Below, piece by piece: positions 31,653-44,180 of a stretch of 60,000 nt of DNA. Source of the stretch: Phoronis australis (Eukaryota; Phoronida; Phoronidae). The position numbers and the translations under genes were made by a program. The stretch spans positions 155,625 through 215,624 of the forward strand of contig NMRA01000190.1 of NCBI GenBank assembly GCA_002633005.1, in the 5' to 3' direction. How positions within the stretch are numbered: the first letter of the stretch is position 1; each line of letters begins with the position of its first letter. The notes beneath the pieces are model-generated. The model made no database searches, had not been told where the DNA came from, and worked only from the letters and a program-made list of their open reading frames with translations.

Positions 31653-34600
31653 ATGTCTTGGCGGGCTGTGTGTTTTTGTTTGGTGTCCCATGTCTTTGTA
31701 GAAATCGGTGAGTCGAAGTTTTTGAGTAGGGTCATCGACTTTTTCATTTAGCGCAGAAATTAGTCACATCTTTTCTAAAGAGAACATTTGTCGGCAATCA
31801 CTTTAGCACGCAAGCTTGGTTGAACACACGACAGTGTTGTCTACGACTTTAGAGACGCTCTCTAGACAGTATGTATGGTGCTAATGCCAATAGATGGGCT
31901 TTTCATGCATTTGGCACCCGCCCACGAGGCCGAATCATTGAGTAGTCCTCATTATTTTCAATTCTCCTTAACGGTTTAAAAATTTCTTCATTTTTGCCAA
32001 ATGTGGAACGGAATTATTATAACATTGCTTCTGGATTACGGAAACTGACCTTTTTCCGTGGACGCCAAAGACGCACAGTTAAAAAAGAATTGAAGCGAAT
32101 GGATCTGGGTAGATTTTTTTGTTTAAGTATGCATTAGGTTTTTGAAATCACTTGTACAATTAAAATTAGGCCCTGGATTGCTGATTATATTTAGGTTTAA
32201 TCTTATCTCCACTCTGAATCAAAGTCCTGGGATTAAAGTACTCAGGTCTAACTTTCCTGAAAGTCGTCAAGATAGACCTGAAATATAAAAAGGCATTGCA
32301 GGTGAAACTTCCATATATAAGCGCTGCTGGGCATAGCAAGAAAATTTAACTAACGGTGGACTGAATTCACAGCTTACAGCATGCGCGCACCCAGCCTTTA
32401 ATATGTGGGGGCTCCAATTTCTGGCGATGTGTACCTTTTGCTGACAAAAAAGCGGCAGGACTAAAAAAAACGGGGTACCACCTTCAAAACTGTGAACTGT
32501 GTGTCTGTGCCTTTCAGGGAACTTTTGTCTCGTTCTCTCGGACTTTTTTGTTTCTCTGAGGCGGACCTTTTTGCCCGGCCACTTCGCCAATTCGGGGGGA
32601 GGGCTCGTTCGAAGCCCCCAGGGTGCGCGCATGCGACGTTCTTCATGGTGGGCCACCTGCGCGTGCACGTCGACGTAAGGGGGATCTGGTACCTTGAAGA
32701 GTCTATTTTGGCCTCTGCCCTTTGACTAAAATGCTCACGGATGGCTTAGCCTGCTTTACGAAAACATGCTAAGGCTGAAAGTGGACAGGAAATCTGTCTA
32801 CACCTCGGAATCAAAAGACAGAAATAAGTACTTTTTTTACTAGACAGAATATAAAACCCCGAGGAACGCAAGAGACAACAAATCAACTTTCGGTTATTCG
32901 TAGTCAGACTTCTGACGTTAGACTGAAGTTAAAAGACGAAAGCCAATAATTTCATCGAGAAACAGGTCCGCTGTATTTTATTATGGGCCATCTTGCTTTA
33001 AGACCCATCACGGTCGTTCCTCGCATCACCCTTACGTGGTAGCAAGCGATGGGATCACACTTGCGAGCTTCCAGTTATTCAATGTGACGTCACGGTAGTA
33101 GGACAAAACCCGCCATATTGCCCTTGTTTTGCCCCGATCTCTGCTATACACACGTTAAATCTTACTGGAGTTCTTATGGAGAATTTTACGCTTGAAACGT
33201 TAACACAACTTAAGAGATGGTAGATGGATCGTGGAATAACTGTGAATGAATGAAGAAAAGGTGAACTTATTTTGTGCGAAGCTGTGAACGAACTGAGCTC
33301 ATAATAAAGATAAAATGACAGGTCGAAAACATTGCCGATCTCGCGTTTAATGTGTAGCCGATTGAAGCTCTCTGTTTTGTGATTGCGCGCGGTGAAAAAG
33401 TTAACGGCGACCAAAAAAGTAGAGTTGGAATTCTTCGCCAAAGCCATCTTAATTCCTGTAGACATGCTTCATCGAGGATATGTATAGAATCAGACTGAAG
33501 GATCGCTGACGGAAAAAGCGCTTTTTTAAAGAATGAAAAACCCGATTTTGGTCAATTACTAGATACTGAAAACGACCTTCCTATCCTGTTCTCTAAAGCA
33601 AAGTAATGCTCTGTAACTCTCGACAATCCTCAAAACTTTGGAGAAAACCTGAAAACTCTTTCAAAGTCTCCTAAACGGGCATGCATGACGAACACTTTTA
33701 GAGAATTACACGGCAACTGTGGGAATAGACCACCAACCAAGTACCGCAATGTCCAATCTGTGATGTACATGTAGAGAGCATGAGTTTTTAGTTGATTCCT
33801 GGATTTAACTTGGAATATTGACTCCTATGATGCATTTGCCGGGTGACAAAACAAGGATTTGTTGAAATCATCAAAACAGGGTTTAGTATTCTTTTAAGTG
33901 ACGATGTATTTTTGACGAGGCGAAATCCCTTTATTCAGTGATCGGATTTAGGCTACGGCCGTTAAAAATACACTGGATGAGATTCGTACAGAAAGTGGAG
34001 GGATGTGGCCCCTGTCTAGTAAGCCAGAGAGTTTCGGGATCGAACTTGCAACCACGTAGTCACAGTCTACTGGCGGAAGTAAAACTCTAAATCCCACTCC
34101 AGGAAAGTACTTTGATTTAAACCATCTGCCTTGATTTCAGCGATTTATAATAAAATCCTAAAACAACGGATTTTGCTGTCATACAGCTCTGATCATAGCT
34201 AATAACTTCGAAGCCTACCCCCATCCAATATCAATCTCAAAATACGTTTTTGGTGGTATTCCTCTTTAAAACGAGCGCTCACATTGCTTCTTTGGCAATC
34301 GGCAATCAATTTTTTTAAAAAGGTATGTTGAGCGCTGATAGGTAAAACGAATATTACCTTGGGTTATCCAATCTTACACAATGGCGAGTGTTGAGTGTTT
34401 ATTTAAATTTTAATTGCGACGATCACAACAACTGAGTCGAGAAATAATGCAAGTTTTAACTTGCCTATGGTTACACTGTGGTCAGAAAAAAGTTCAATTT
34501 CCTCAGTCAGTGGATGGGTCCCATGCTGCGGCCTGAAGTTAAGTCAGTTACTCTTCACATTTTATTTTTTAACAGATAAATGTACTCATTGGTGTTGCTT

Positions 34601-37600
34601 ATTTTCAAGCTTTCCTATTACATGCATTTTGTAGGAGACTACACATTGTGCTTTCTTAGACATTTATTGATACAGTGAACTTTATTTTGCAGTTGTCAGT
34701 CAACAAACGAGCTGTGGTATGACAAGGACTGCACCCAAGTTGTCCACACACAAGATCGTAGGAGGGCAAGAGGCTGTTCCTCACAGTTCACCATGGATGG
34801 TAAAAGAAGTTGGCCTATTAAGAACAGGTGTCAGCTGCAAACTAAATCCGCCGCAAACTGCGTGCGCAATCAGACTAACAAACCATACTCGCGAAACTCA
34901 CCAGCGTTCTAACCCATAGCGCTTTTGCCAGGAATACATTTTTTCTCATGATTTCATGCACAGAAATTCTTGTCATGAGCAATTTTATAGAAATTAAGTG
35001 GCAATAAAATGATAACGATTCAACGTTATTTTTATCTTTATTAAAAATGTCATCCACTCAAAACAATTTTGATTTGTAAAGTTTGGTTACCTTGGGATTT
35101 CATTAGAAATGATTTTAAGACCAACACTGATGACTACTCTGATTTCTAGCGTAAACCGAAATATTCCAACTGAAGCTGTTAGCGAAGTGTGAAGATTGAA
35201 CTGTTTGGGGACATACAATACCATACATCTCGCTCAACAAAATTCTGTTCTTTCGTCAGGTGGGGGTGTATAGGCTGGGTCGGCACTGGTGCGGTGGTAC
35301 GCTCATAAATACCCAGTGGATAGTAACGGCTGCGCATTGTCTGGACGGGTAAGTAGGCCGACTCTGAGGAGTAGCTGCTAAGAACAAGGAGAAGGTTAGC
35401 AAGTTGGTAACGGGAACCGAAATGATAATTTAGAAAACTATTACAGCGATTTGAGATATCATTATTGATGTTTATGTGAAACGAGATGTGAACATGGTAT
35501 TGCAACTGTTGGTGCACTGGCCTACAAAATGGCGTTACTGACAGGGGATGTGCTGAATTATGGGGTAGAATTCTCTGTTTCCGTGAGCTTCGCTAGAGTG
35601 ACCTGTGGGTCTACGGAACACATCTCTAGTCTTCGTTACCGTAATCGCGAAACTCAGGCTTCTTTACCGACCGATGTCCTAATCACCATAAAATCTTATC
35701 TTCAACCGGCAATGCAAACTTCAGAATGCTGATTAGACACTCAGTAAAGTAACTTTCGCAGCAAAACCGAAACACAGTTGAACTACTTCATTGTAAACTT
35801 GTCAAATTTCTACCCCTCGTACTCTATTCTGTTTCTAATATTTGTTTGTAAGTATCAGCAGTATTCTTTGCATGAAAAAGTAGTCATGCAGCAATGAGAT
35901 CAGATTAAAGAGTATTTTCCCAGCAAATTGATTAAACAGTGATAAACGATAACTTTTGTGTCACGTTTGAAAACCATGTAAATACTTTCAGGAAACATCG
36001 CCGGCTACGCTCCGTGACACCAGAGAATACAAGTTTTTTTACGGTAACTCTTGGCGACCATCGCCGGTCGAAAGCGGAAAGTACCGAACAAATACGAGGT
36101 GTAGAGAAAATAGTAATGAATCCTTCGTTTGAACTCTCCAACGTCAACCAACACGACATTGCACTGGTAAAATTGAGCGCACCCGTGACATTAAATGAAT
36201 TTGTTCAGCCATCGTGTTTCGCCGACAAGACGTTTTCTTACTCTGCCGGAAAGAGGTGTATTATCTTGGGTTGGGGTTCAACTTTGAGTGGTAAGACTTT
36301 AAGTATATTTCAAACCTTATTCATAAAAATTGACCGTTTTGCAACATTTCACATTATGTCTAGCAAAGCACCTTATTTTCACTCTCGGGAACTACAAATA
36401 CGAAATATATACCGAGAAAAAAGATTTAGCAGAATCACCTTGGATCAGTGCAATCGCGTGGAACTTCATGATTACTACTTATTCGAGGTCAAAGGTTACA
36501 AGGCTGACACTCAAATCGAATATCCCGTCAGGTAATGGCAGTTCCGTATGTACCCTCAGTCCTTTCATTTACCGAAGAAAACGAAGACAAAACGTAGTTT
36601 TGATCCTGAGAGAGTTGTGCGTCTGCATCCATACCACCGTTGAGAATGAATGCTCCGAGTCGCTGCACGCCTTGACCTGTGACTTTGTGTTCAAGAGCGC
36701 AAAAAATTGTGGAAAGAGATAAATCCTCGCCCAAATTCATTAATTTGATAGGTTATTTGGCATTTCGTTGTTTCGATCTCATGCTCACGACGCGCTTTAA
36801 CCACCGAATCGATTTCTGTTGTCCATTTCGAACTTGGTTTCATAAATATAATTCAGCTTCCTGGCGCGTGCGGTATATAACAGTGAACTGTTAGCCTACT
36901 TTTAAGTAGATCAACAGTTGACCCCTCCTTGACTGGAGACGGTTACAAAATCAAAACGTTTTAGCAATAATTTATTTCATCACGTACTGCAAATTCAGTT
37001 GACATAGCGAGTGAATGTTGAAATCGCGAAGATGGTTAAGGCATGTAAAGGTTATATTGAACGAAAACAAGTTTTCACTGAATAATTAATCAAAGTCCTT
37101 GAGATTTTCACGCCTCACAGCTCAATCGACTTTTTCTCGTCTTCGGCAAATCGACTTAAATTGAACTTAGGAACACAAGATCTCAAAAACGGCTTGGTAG
37201 GTTTTGCTGAAACTTTCCAAACTCAACATTTATTCATCAATCTCAAAAACGGTATTAAGATTTTTCGACATAAAGGCCTAGTTTTTGCGCAATGAAACAA
37301 AGACGAATACGACTGTTATTTTCTACAAAAATATCTTACGTTTTGCGAGTTGATTTGTCATAGAAATCAAACTAAAAGACTAATAAAAATTCCCAACACT
37401 GTTTTTGGTGAAGTTTTCATTTAAAAATGTTTCATTAAAATCGGCTGAGAGGTTATTTGGTATTATTGTACCTTTCTTTTTCACTAAATAGTTCTAAAAT
37501 ACAAGGTCAAGTGACCAAAACACTGGAATGAAGTTTTTAAAAATCCAATCCTATAGATTGTGTGCCTTAAGCAGGCTCTTTTCTACTTAGTACATACTTT

Positions 37601-40600
37601 TATAGATATTTGGCTAAATGGGCAGACTTCTCGTTTTGAGTGCGAAATTCGTCGCTAGCTGCGACAGTACTTTTTCGACCGACACGCTAGTACAAGACTT
37701 CCATTGGGTCTTCTTGAAAAGGAAATTTTGACTTAAAAAACTATTACGTAATAAATATAATGGCACATAAATGTAAACGCTTTTTTATCATTCCTGAAAG
37801 ATTTTATTTCAGAAAATATATACTTTTTCATGTTGACAAAGTCTGTTATATGAGGCCACTAAATAAGGTTTGAGATAACCTTAAGATATACATGCATCAA
37901 AAATGTTCTGTGCTGAGACAACTGCAACATGTTTACACCAGTTAAACTCAGTTTTTGTAAACAGATATCACTTGTCGAGACGTTCATTCTCCTTCAAATG
38001 AACGTTTATAGTATCAACTTTGAACAAATGATCGTTTGTTTTTACATTTAAATTTAACGGTGAAATACGTTTTAAAGGCGAAGGCAACCTTTTTCCATGT
38101 CATTTTGAGCTAAAATAAGGTTGGTTGGTTATCCTAGACATATTTTCCACTTAATTACAGCTTTTCGTAATTTTATTAATTACTCGTCCGCTCTTCCGGA
38201 AGTGACGTTTTAGGAGGCAAGCATTTCGCGCATATTTCTTTTCATAGAGTCTGACTGTGAGAGCTGCCGAGTCAGTCATTGTTCTACCTCGGTTGTGTTA
38301 AGTTCCGTCGTCGTTTGCTTTCATTTACTAGTCCATCAATATGCCACACTTTTGCTGCGTACCAGGATATACTAATTATCGGCTCACGCGCGCTTTGGGA
38401 GTACTTTTGCATCGCTTTCCGATGGATGACACACTTCGCCGTACTTGGCTCGTTCGTGTGAAGAACGCAGCGTTACCCGTCCACGCAAAGTACAAAGCAG
38501 TGGAGAATTACCGTGTGTGCGGCAAGCACTTTCTGCCGTCCGATTACGAAAGGGATTTGTACGCTGAACTGATGAAGGTCCCTGCGAAACAATGACGTCT
38601 GAAGAAGGTTGTCATTCCGTCTGTCGATTCCCGGCAGTGCCTCGTCGCCACCCTCGAGAAGTGCGTATTTGAAGCGAGAAGCCACGCGAGCTGTGGCCAG
38701 GTGACTGGAGCCAGTGAAGGCACTTCATCTACTGTCACCCGTGCCTCCGAACGTACCCCAGAGCGTGCAATTCCTGGAACCAGTAGTGATTCACTCTGTG
38801 CTGTTTTCTCCAGCCCAGAGCCTCTAAGCAGCCCTGCAGCGATATTGAGTAGTGTGAGTGATTACAGGCTCAGTTCGACACCCAGTGAAGAGGACAGTTC
38901 GTCGTCCAGTGAACAGATCGGTGAGCCAAACTTTGATAAGTTTATTGTGGACTTGTCTAAAGTGTTGGAGCTATTTAGAAGGTGCCAAGTGTGTGGCGAG
39001 GGAGTCACACGACACGATGTCAGCAGTTTGGGTGCTCAGGTCACCATCCAGTGGGAGTGTGTCAGGGAATACTCTGGCAAGTGGGACAGTTGTTCATCTG
39101 TCCGTGGTATGCCGGAGGTCCACTTAACCATGTCCAGTAGTGGCTTGGCCTCGTCGAACTCTGAACAGCACAAGCATTCCATTGAGGTAGGCATAACAAC
39201 GCACACAATGCATTAATTGCACCAAGATGTGTCACCACGTCTGTCCTCAGTAGCCGCCTCGTTTCTCTCAACAGCTGCCTGTGCCTGTGCGTACTCTGCC
39301 TCGTTATACTCGGGCTCAGACATGTACCCACCCACTGAATGTCCGTGAAAAAATTCATCGTCACCACTGCTGTGAACAAGGTCTCCGTCACTCACACTAC
39401 TGTCACTGTGATACGGGTCACCGACTCCAGCCATTTTCAGCTTACAACACACTAAACAATTCCTAAATCCAACGTAGTTGAGCTCTCTACTAACCTATCT
39501 TGCCGCAGAATACTCGCCGATGGAAAGTGGTGGCGACAATTGTTGAAAAACAGCACAAAACAAAAGTAGAATAGAACAGATTCGCACGGTAAAGTCAACA
39601 CAAAACCAAGTGGCGGGAAACGCTTGCCTCCTAAAACGTCACTTCCGGAGTAGCGGACGAGTAACCTATAAAATTACGAAAAGCTGTAATTAAGTGGAAA
39701 ATATGTCTAGGATAACCAACCAACCTTATTTTAGCTCAAAATGACATGGAAAAAGGTTGCCTTCGCCTTTAAGGTATTTCTTTGCAGTTTAAGTTTCGTG
39801 CTAAGAACTTACTTAAAGTATTTCTCCGAATAAAATAGAAGGGAACTTTTATATCATTTGGCTTCTTTCGGTTAATTTCATGTTTTCATGTTTTGTATTT
39901 TTTTTTTAATTTCCCGATTAACAAGCTGATTCAGACGACGTCTTGCGCCAAGCAACTGTGCCTCTTGTATCGAATTCTGTGTGTCAATCATCAAAGTACC
40001 TTGGACGCGATTTCAAGCCACAGTCAATGGTGTGCGCTGGCTATCAAAGGGGAGGCATAGACGGGTGTCAGGTATACTTCACCAATAGTTGGGACAACTC
40101 GAGGTCGTTTTACCGCGCCCCTGTACACTGTACCTCAACAACTACTTGCCTCTGGAACACGAGTAGAAATTTTCAAAACGTAGCCTACTGTAAGAAGCAC
40201 GGATCGTGAATGAGTAGGACTGGCCTTCAGATGGGAGTACCGGACCCAGGATTAAGAGCGATTGGGCGAGAAGGGCGGACCTTCAGCTGGGAAGAACGGG
40301 CTCAAAAGGGGAAGGGTGGACAAGAAATGGGAAGGATGAGATTTTGGTGGAAAGACAGGGCATTTTTTTCATTTTTCAACACCAAGAAGCTCCGATCAAC
40401 ATGCTTCTCAAATACGGGGCTATCAAATTGGGTTACTAAGGCCAAAGTTAGCAAAACTGATTCTGGCCTGTGTCTTTTGAGAATTGATGCTGTAGTCATA
40501 AAATTCTTGAAACATCACCGCAAGGGGTGGGGGTAGGTTCTTCAGCGGCTTGTCTTCATGTCTTCAGGGTTACTACAGAGAAACGATTCGTTTAATGATA

Positions 40601-42189
40601 AATTATCAGTATAATGCAACCGAACATTACTTGTTACGCGGTTATACTTCATTATTTTTTGCAGCATTTAGACTAATTTTCCGAATGTTTATCTTATAAC
40701 TATTCACCATTGCTTCGAAGAGAAATTGGGTTTTTATTTTTAAATGTTTTTGAATTAATTGTAGACGAGTAAGGTTGGGAGAATTGTCGCCTAAGTCTGT
40801 TTTGAAAATACAGAGGTGTTAATGTTTCGTCCTACATGGACAAAACAAAAACGAAATGGATAATTGTTTACATCTTATTTAGCCTGCACAAATCAAATGT
40901 TTTGAACATTTTCTGCAATTTAAGAACACAAAAGAAGAGTTTTGGAGAAATTTTTCGAAAAATACAACGTTATTTTTTGATGTTTCAACAATTGTTAAAC
41001 TGTGATTGTCGTCCAAAACACTATTAAAATGTAGAACCCTCTTTGCGATTGATTGAAAGAATAGCGAATTATAGAAAATACAAGACCGAATTTTAGAAAT
41101 TTAGGAAATATATTCAGTTCTTATCACGTGTCGATTTCACAAGATATCAACAGGTTTTTACAAGATATTGTCATGTCTTACGAATGAAGTGAGTGTATAA
41201 ACTGGATTTACTCCCCAGACAGACGAGCTGTCGGCCAAGGGGTAAAGTTCACCACTGAAGTTCAGCATGTTTCCTCAACATCCGTCATTTGACGTCACGA
41301 CACGTTCACTCTTTGTTATCAATTTTTTAATAAAAAGTCTGTGGATAGAGATAAGTAATCTATCGATAGGGGTAGGACTCAGACGAAACAACAGGCACCA
41401 TAGTCATAAATGAATTAATGCGGGGATAAACGAAGTTCTCTTGTCTCTACCAAAGATACAAGTAGTTACAAATAAAATTTGCTGCTACACATGTACACGT
41501 GTGCGCTTTAAAATAAGCGGTATGGCTAGTAAAACGCCAGCAGTTTTGGGGTAACTCAAACTGCCAGCAAAGCGCCAGACAAAATTATGCTCGTAACCAT
41601 TCACGTGTCTGGTGTTTTTGTTACTAAGCAAAAGTGCCATCGAAAGCCTTATTTATGAACGGCCGGTAACAGTAGTTTGCGACCGTCAGAAAAACTAAAT
41701 ATTATCCAAAATTTCATTCGTAAAATAAAATCGAGTTTGTACGTACAAAAATGTCGAACTGGAAATTAGGTCGAAATAAAAATTGTCATCATGACGTCAA
41801 CTTATTATTTTCGTCCATTTTAGCGTGACAGTGGCGGCCCTCTTCTGTGCGCTGATAATGGCAAATGGTTTTTAGCAGGTAACGTAAATTACCATACCTT
41901 ACGTAACATTTTGCGCTCCAGCATTTATCTCAAGCGGCAGACTTCAGTTGTTGTTGTATGAAAAGCTTGCTGACGTAATTATTTCGAAAATATTCGAACA
42001 AGTTGCTTTATGACGCAAACGATTAAAATGTGTTGTTATACGTGTTGAAAATTTACATTTTCATCCTTTTTTCTCTTTTATGTTTCAGGCGTGTCCAGTT
42101 GGGGTTATGGCTGTGCCCTGCCATACAAACCTGGAGTTTACACAAGAGTCAGCACGTACAGCGATTGGATAAAAAAGACAATTTCATAG
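31653..42189 (+). CDS. Trypsin-like S1A serine protease, secreted zymogen, 280 aa
   Basis: Seven exons join in frame: 31653-31707, 34693-34799, 35260-35348, 35992-36290, 39935-40071, 41824-41878 and 42089-42189; 843 bases with stop. Exon 1 ([18 protein letters not shown]) looks like a signal peptide. Its phase matches exon 2, but it is the least certain exon. The activation site is [10 protein letters not shown] (cleavage after K39), with C26 available to pair with C159. Catalytic residues are His80 (VTAAHC), Asp139 (DIALVKL) and Ser232 (DSGGPL). Asp226 equals Asp189 of trypsin, and Gly is present in SWGYGC and KPGVY, so cleavage after Arg/Lys is expected. The canonical disulphide cysteines are present. 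Position 193, normally Gly of the oxyanion hole, is Arg230 (CGT), decided by the exon 5/6 junction. Substrate unknown; Kolobok copy B lies in intron 4. Confidence 0.88.
32380..32633. mobile_element. MITE, CATGCGCGCACCC family, copy 5
   Basis: It begins CATGCGCGCACCCAGCC and ends CCCAGGGTGCGCGCATG. Internally it has GGACTAAAAAAAACGGGGTA and GAGGCGGACCTTTTTGCCC, as in the other copies. It sits in the first intron of the protease gene, with nearly complete ends. Confidence 0.85.
38341..39216 (+). pseudogene. THAP-domain transposase fragment, one premature stop, catalytic core deleted
   Basis: ATG at 38341 opens [14 protein letters not shown], then LLHRFP, RRTW and [19 protein letters not shown], a THAP (C2-C-H) zinc finger of about 85 residues. 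The second Cys ligand (position 10) is Tyr. TGA at 38593-38595 ends the frame, but the same frame continues with [15 protein letters not shown], resembling the AVPT-type end of THAP domains, and stays open to 39216. The TGA is therefore a likely point mutation. The distal part has [25 protein letters not shown] and [17 protein letters not shown], as in the zinc-ribbon-like segment following THAP in such transposases. The catalytic region is lost at the deletion junction near 39190-39216. Confidence 0.78.
39213..39434 (-). pseudogene. Second Kolobok gene, N-terminal fragment ([10 protein letters not shown] protein)
   Basis: The minus frame begins [19 protein letters not shown], is rich in Ser/Asp/Glu, and ends [13 protein letters not shown]...RRGDTSWCN at a deletion junction shared with the transposase fragment. 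Copy A has the same start at 9424. The acidic lead followed by a Y-x-x-E-P motif and a terminal W-C resembles the region before the zinc-binding C-G-x-C part of P2X7-ballast-like proteins. That link is tentative because the fragment stops just there. Confidence 0.6.
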
Positions 42190-42349
42190 TCAATGACCTT
42201 TGACCCCTGCATGAGTCAGACAACATTGACAGAACAATTAAAGCTTGATCTCAAACAATAACAAACTGTGGGTTCTTGCAAAGCCCAAAAATCCCATCTG
42301 CTTTGACGAAGGAAAATATAAGACCAACTTCATAACGTAAAGTAATCTA

Positions 42350-42404
42350 AATAAAAATTCTTGGACCGCTTAAAATGTGTTCGAAATGCAAACGACACAA
42401 TAAA
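42350..42404 (+). terminator. Two candidate polyadenylation signals of the serine protease gene
   Basis: AATAAA occurs at 42350-42355 and again at 42399-42404, about 160 and 210 bp after the stop codon at 42187-42189. Either would give a short 3' untranslated region. Confidence 0.6.
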
Positions 42405-42963
42405 AAGTAACAAATTGCATGTACGCTATTTAAAATACTCTACCAGTTAAATATCCTTGTAATATAGATTTGCCAATTATCAAGTTGAGTTTAGGTACGT
42501 CTGCGCGCGTTAGATTGCAGTCACGTGGAGTTTCGGCTCTGCGCCGCTCAGCTTCGTCCCCAAGCCTCGAGATAGCGCTGATCGGTTTAGCCATTTGGCC
42601 ATCTTGAGATTTGGGACGAGGCTGTGCCCTGAAGATGACACTTTGTCTACGCGATAGTGTTCCTTTAACAACTCTCGCACTTGCACTGGGCTCAGGCATT
42701 TATCTTACAGCCGTTTTAGTACAAACCCGATATATAATAGGCCTACAATGCGACCAGATAAGTATACTACAGAACGTGAATTCTCTTGCATAACAGTGGG
42801 GTAGGTTTGCAAAAGAGTCATGAGACAGTTTCCAGACATCTTGCTCCAAATTAATTAACGGAAAAACAGTTTCAAAACCTATTTTGTAACCCGTGTTGAT
42901 CAATGTGCGTGGTTTCGTCACAGAAATACAATACTGCACTGACGTGCGAATGAGAATCCGAGT

Positions 42964-43598
42964 TCCGGTGACCCAAGCGAGCACTTTCGGCGGAAGTCTT
43001 CGCTTACGTAACGCAAACAGTGAATTCTAGCCCATTGTTTGTGAGTTCTAACCCGTGAATCAACATCCCAGCCTCCGTCACCGACCAATCATTTTCGCTA
43101 ATTTGCTACTTTAGTAATTAGACCAGTATTTATCAACAAGACCAGACGGCTCCGATGCATTCTGGCGTATTACTCGGAAATGACGTGTGACATAAGCCCC
43201 GTTTACATGATCAGTGGTGTTTACACCAGAGTGTATTTATGTACAGTGCGTATTTTTGTTATACAAACGCAAACATGGGCNTCCGGTGACCCAAGCGAGC
43301 ACTTTCGGCGGAAGTCTTCGCTTACGTAACGCAAACAGTGAATTCTAGCCCATTGTTTGTGAGTTCTAACCCGTGAATCAACATCCCAGCCTCCGTCACC
43401 GACCAATCATTTTCGCTAATTTGCTACTTTAGTAATTAGACCAGTATTTATCAACAAGACCAGACGGCTCCGATGCATTCTGGCGTATTACTCGGAAATG
43501 ACGTGTGACATAAGCCCCGTTTACATGATCAGTGGTGTTTACACCAGAGTGTATTTATGTACAGTGCGTATTTTTGTCATACAAACGCAAACATGGGC
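42964..43598. repeat. Near-identical direct blocks joined by an N at 43281
   Basis: 42964-43280 and 43282-43598 are each 317 bp and differ by a single visible substitution (GTTATAC versus GTCATAC). The junction is one N. Most likely an assembly join of unmerged overlapping ends. Intergenic. Confidence 0.88.
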
Positions 43599-43674
43599 CA
43601 ATGAGCTATACCAGCAGTGATGGGACCAAAGGCGGTCGTGGTCGTTTCTACTCCTCTCCTGGTATAGCTCATTG
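43599..43674. repeat. Hairpin with perfect 16-bp arms
   Basis: CAATGAGCTATACCAG (43599-43614) is the exact inverse of CTGGTATAGCTCATTG (43659-43674), with a 44-bp loop. It abuts the palindromic repeat that starts at 43674. Confidence 0.75.
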
Positions 43675-43745
43675 CATGGGCAGAGCAACATAGGGGGCTG
43701 GGGAGCCTATGAGCTCCCATTTTTCAGTGCTTCGCCGCCCATGGC
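43674..43745. repeat. Short palindromic repeat, ACATGGGCGGCGCAGC family, short copy
   Basis: GCATGGGCAGAGC...TAGGGGGCTGGGGAGCC and, inverted, GGCGGCGAAGCACTGAAAAA match the copies at 9468 and 54409. Confidence 0.55.
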
Positions 43746-44180
43746 ACTGAAATACACCCGGGTGTATAATTACACCACCTCCAGAAGTCGAGTGTAAACA
43801 TAAATCATCACACACGTGCAAATATACACCTGACGCATCAGAACACAATTCAAATGTACACTCGGATGTAAAAGTAAAATTACTCCACCAGAAGTGCCAT
43901 TATATTTTTGTGACATCTTCTTAAGAACAACACTACTCATTCCTTTAAATTTCCAAAAGATCCTCTGTTGTCATGGCTAGCTATAGTCCTTTATTGAATG
44001 CTAGTGCTGCTGCTGCTCAGTGCTGCTGCTGCTACTGTTCATGCTGTTGTTGCTGCTTCTGTTGCTGAGCGGCTGCCGCGCTGCAGCTCCGTCGCGGGCT
44101 TTGAAGGGGTGAAACTCTCACGGCTTTTTACTGATGTGACTGTTTCATTGGACATCCCTAAACAGGTGCAATAGGCATTC

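Larger units (their letters stand above)
38072..39772 (+). mobile_element. Kolobok-like DNA transposon, copy B
   Basis: The element proper is 38076-39768, flanked by TTAA (38072-38075, 39769-39772). Termini are AGGCGAAGGCAACC in inverted orientation, and terminal inverted repeats run about 150 bp (38076-38225 and 39620-39768). Inside are a THAP-domain transposase frame on the plus strand and a second frame on the minus strand, converging near 39215. TTAA duplication, AGG termini and THAP together identify the Kolobok/T2 superfamily. The catalytic core is absent, so the copy is internally deleted and non-autonomous. It lies in intron 4 of the serine protease gene, in sense orientation. Confidence 0.88.

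Noticed and set aside
31502-31711. 69-codon plus-strand frame overlapping protease exon 1
   Set aside because: Its phase at the donor does not match the next exon, whereas the frame from ATG 31653 does and gives a signal peptide.
33079-33465. 128-codon minus-strand frame in an intron of the protease gene
   Set aside because: No recognisable protein features; it reads opposite to the host gene and probably belongs to a repeat.
43996-44080. CTG-rich stretch as a coding polyglutamine/polyalanine tract
   Set aside because: An interrupted GCTGCTG microsatellite without a surrounding open frame.
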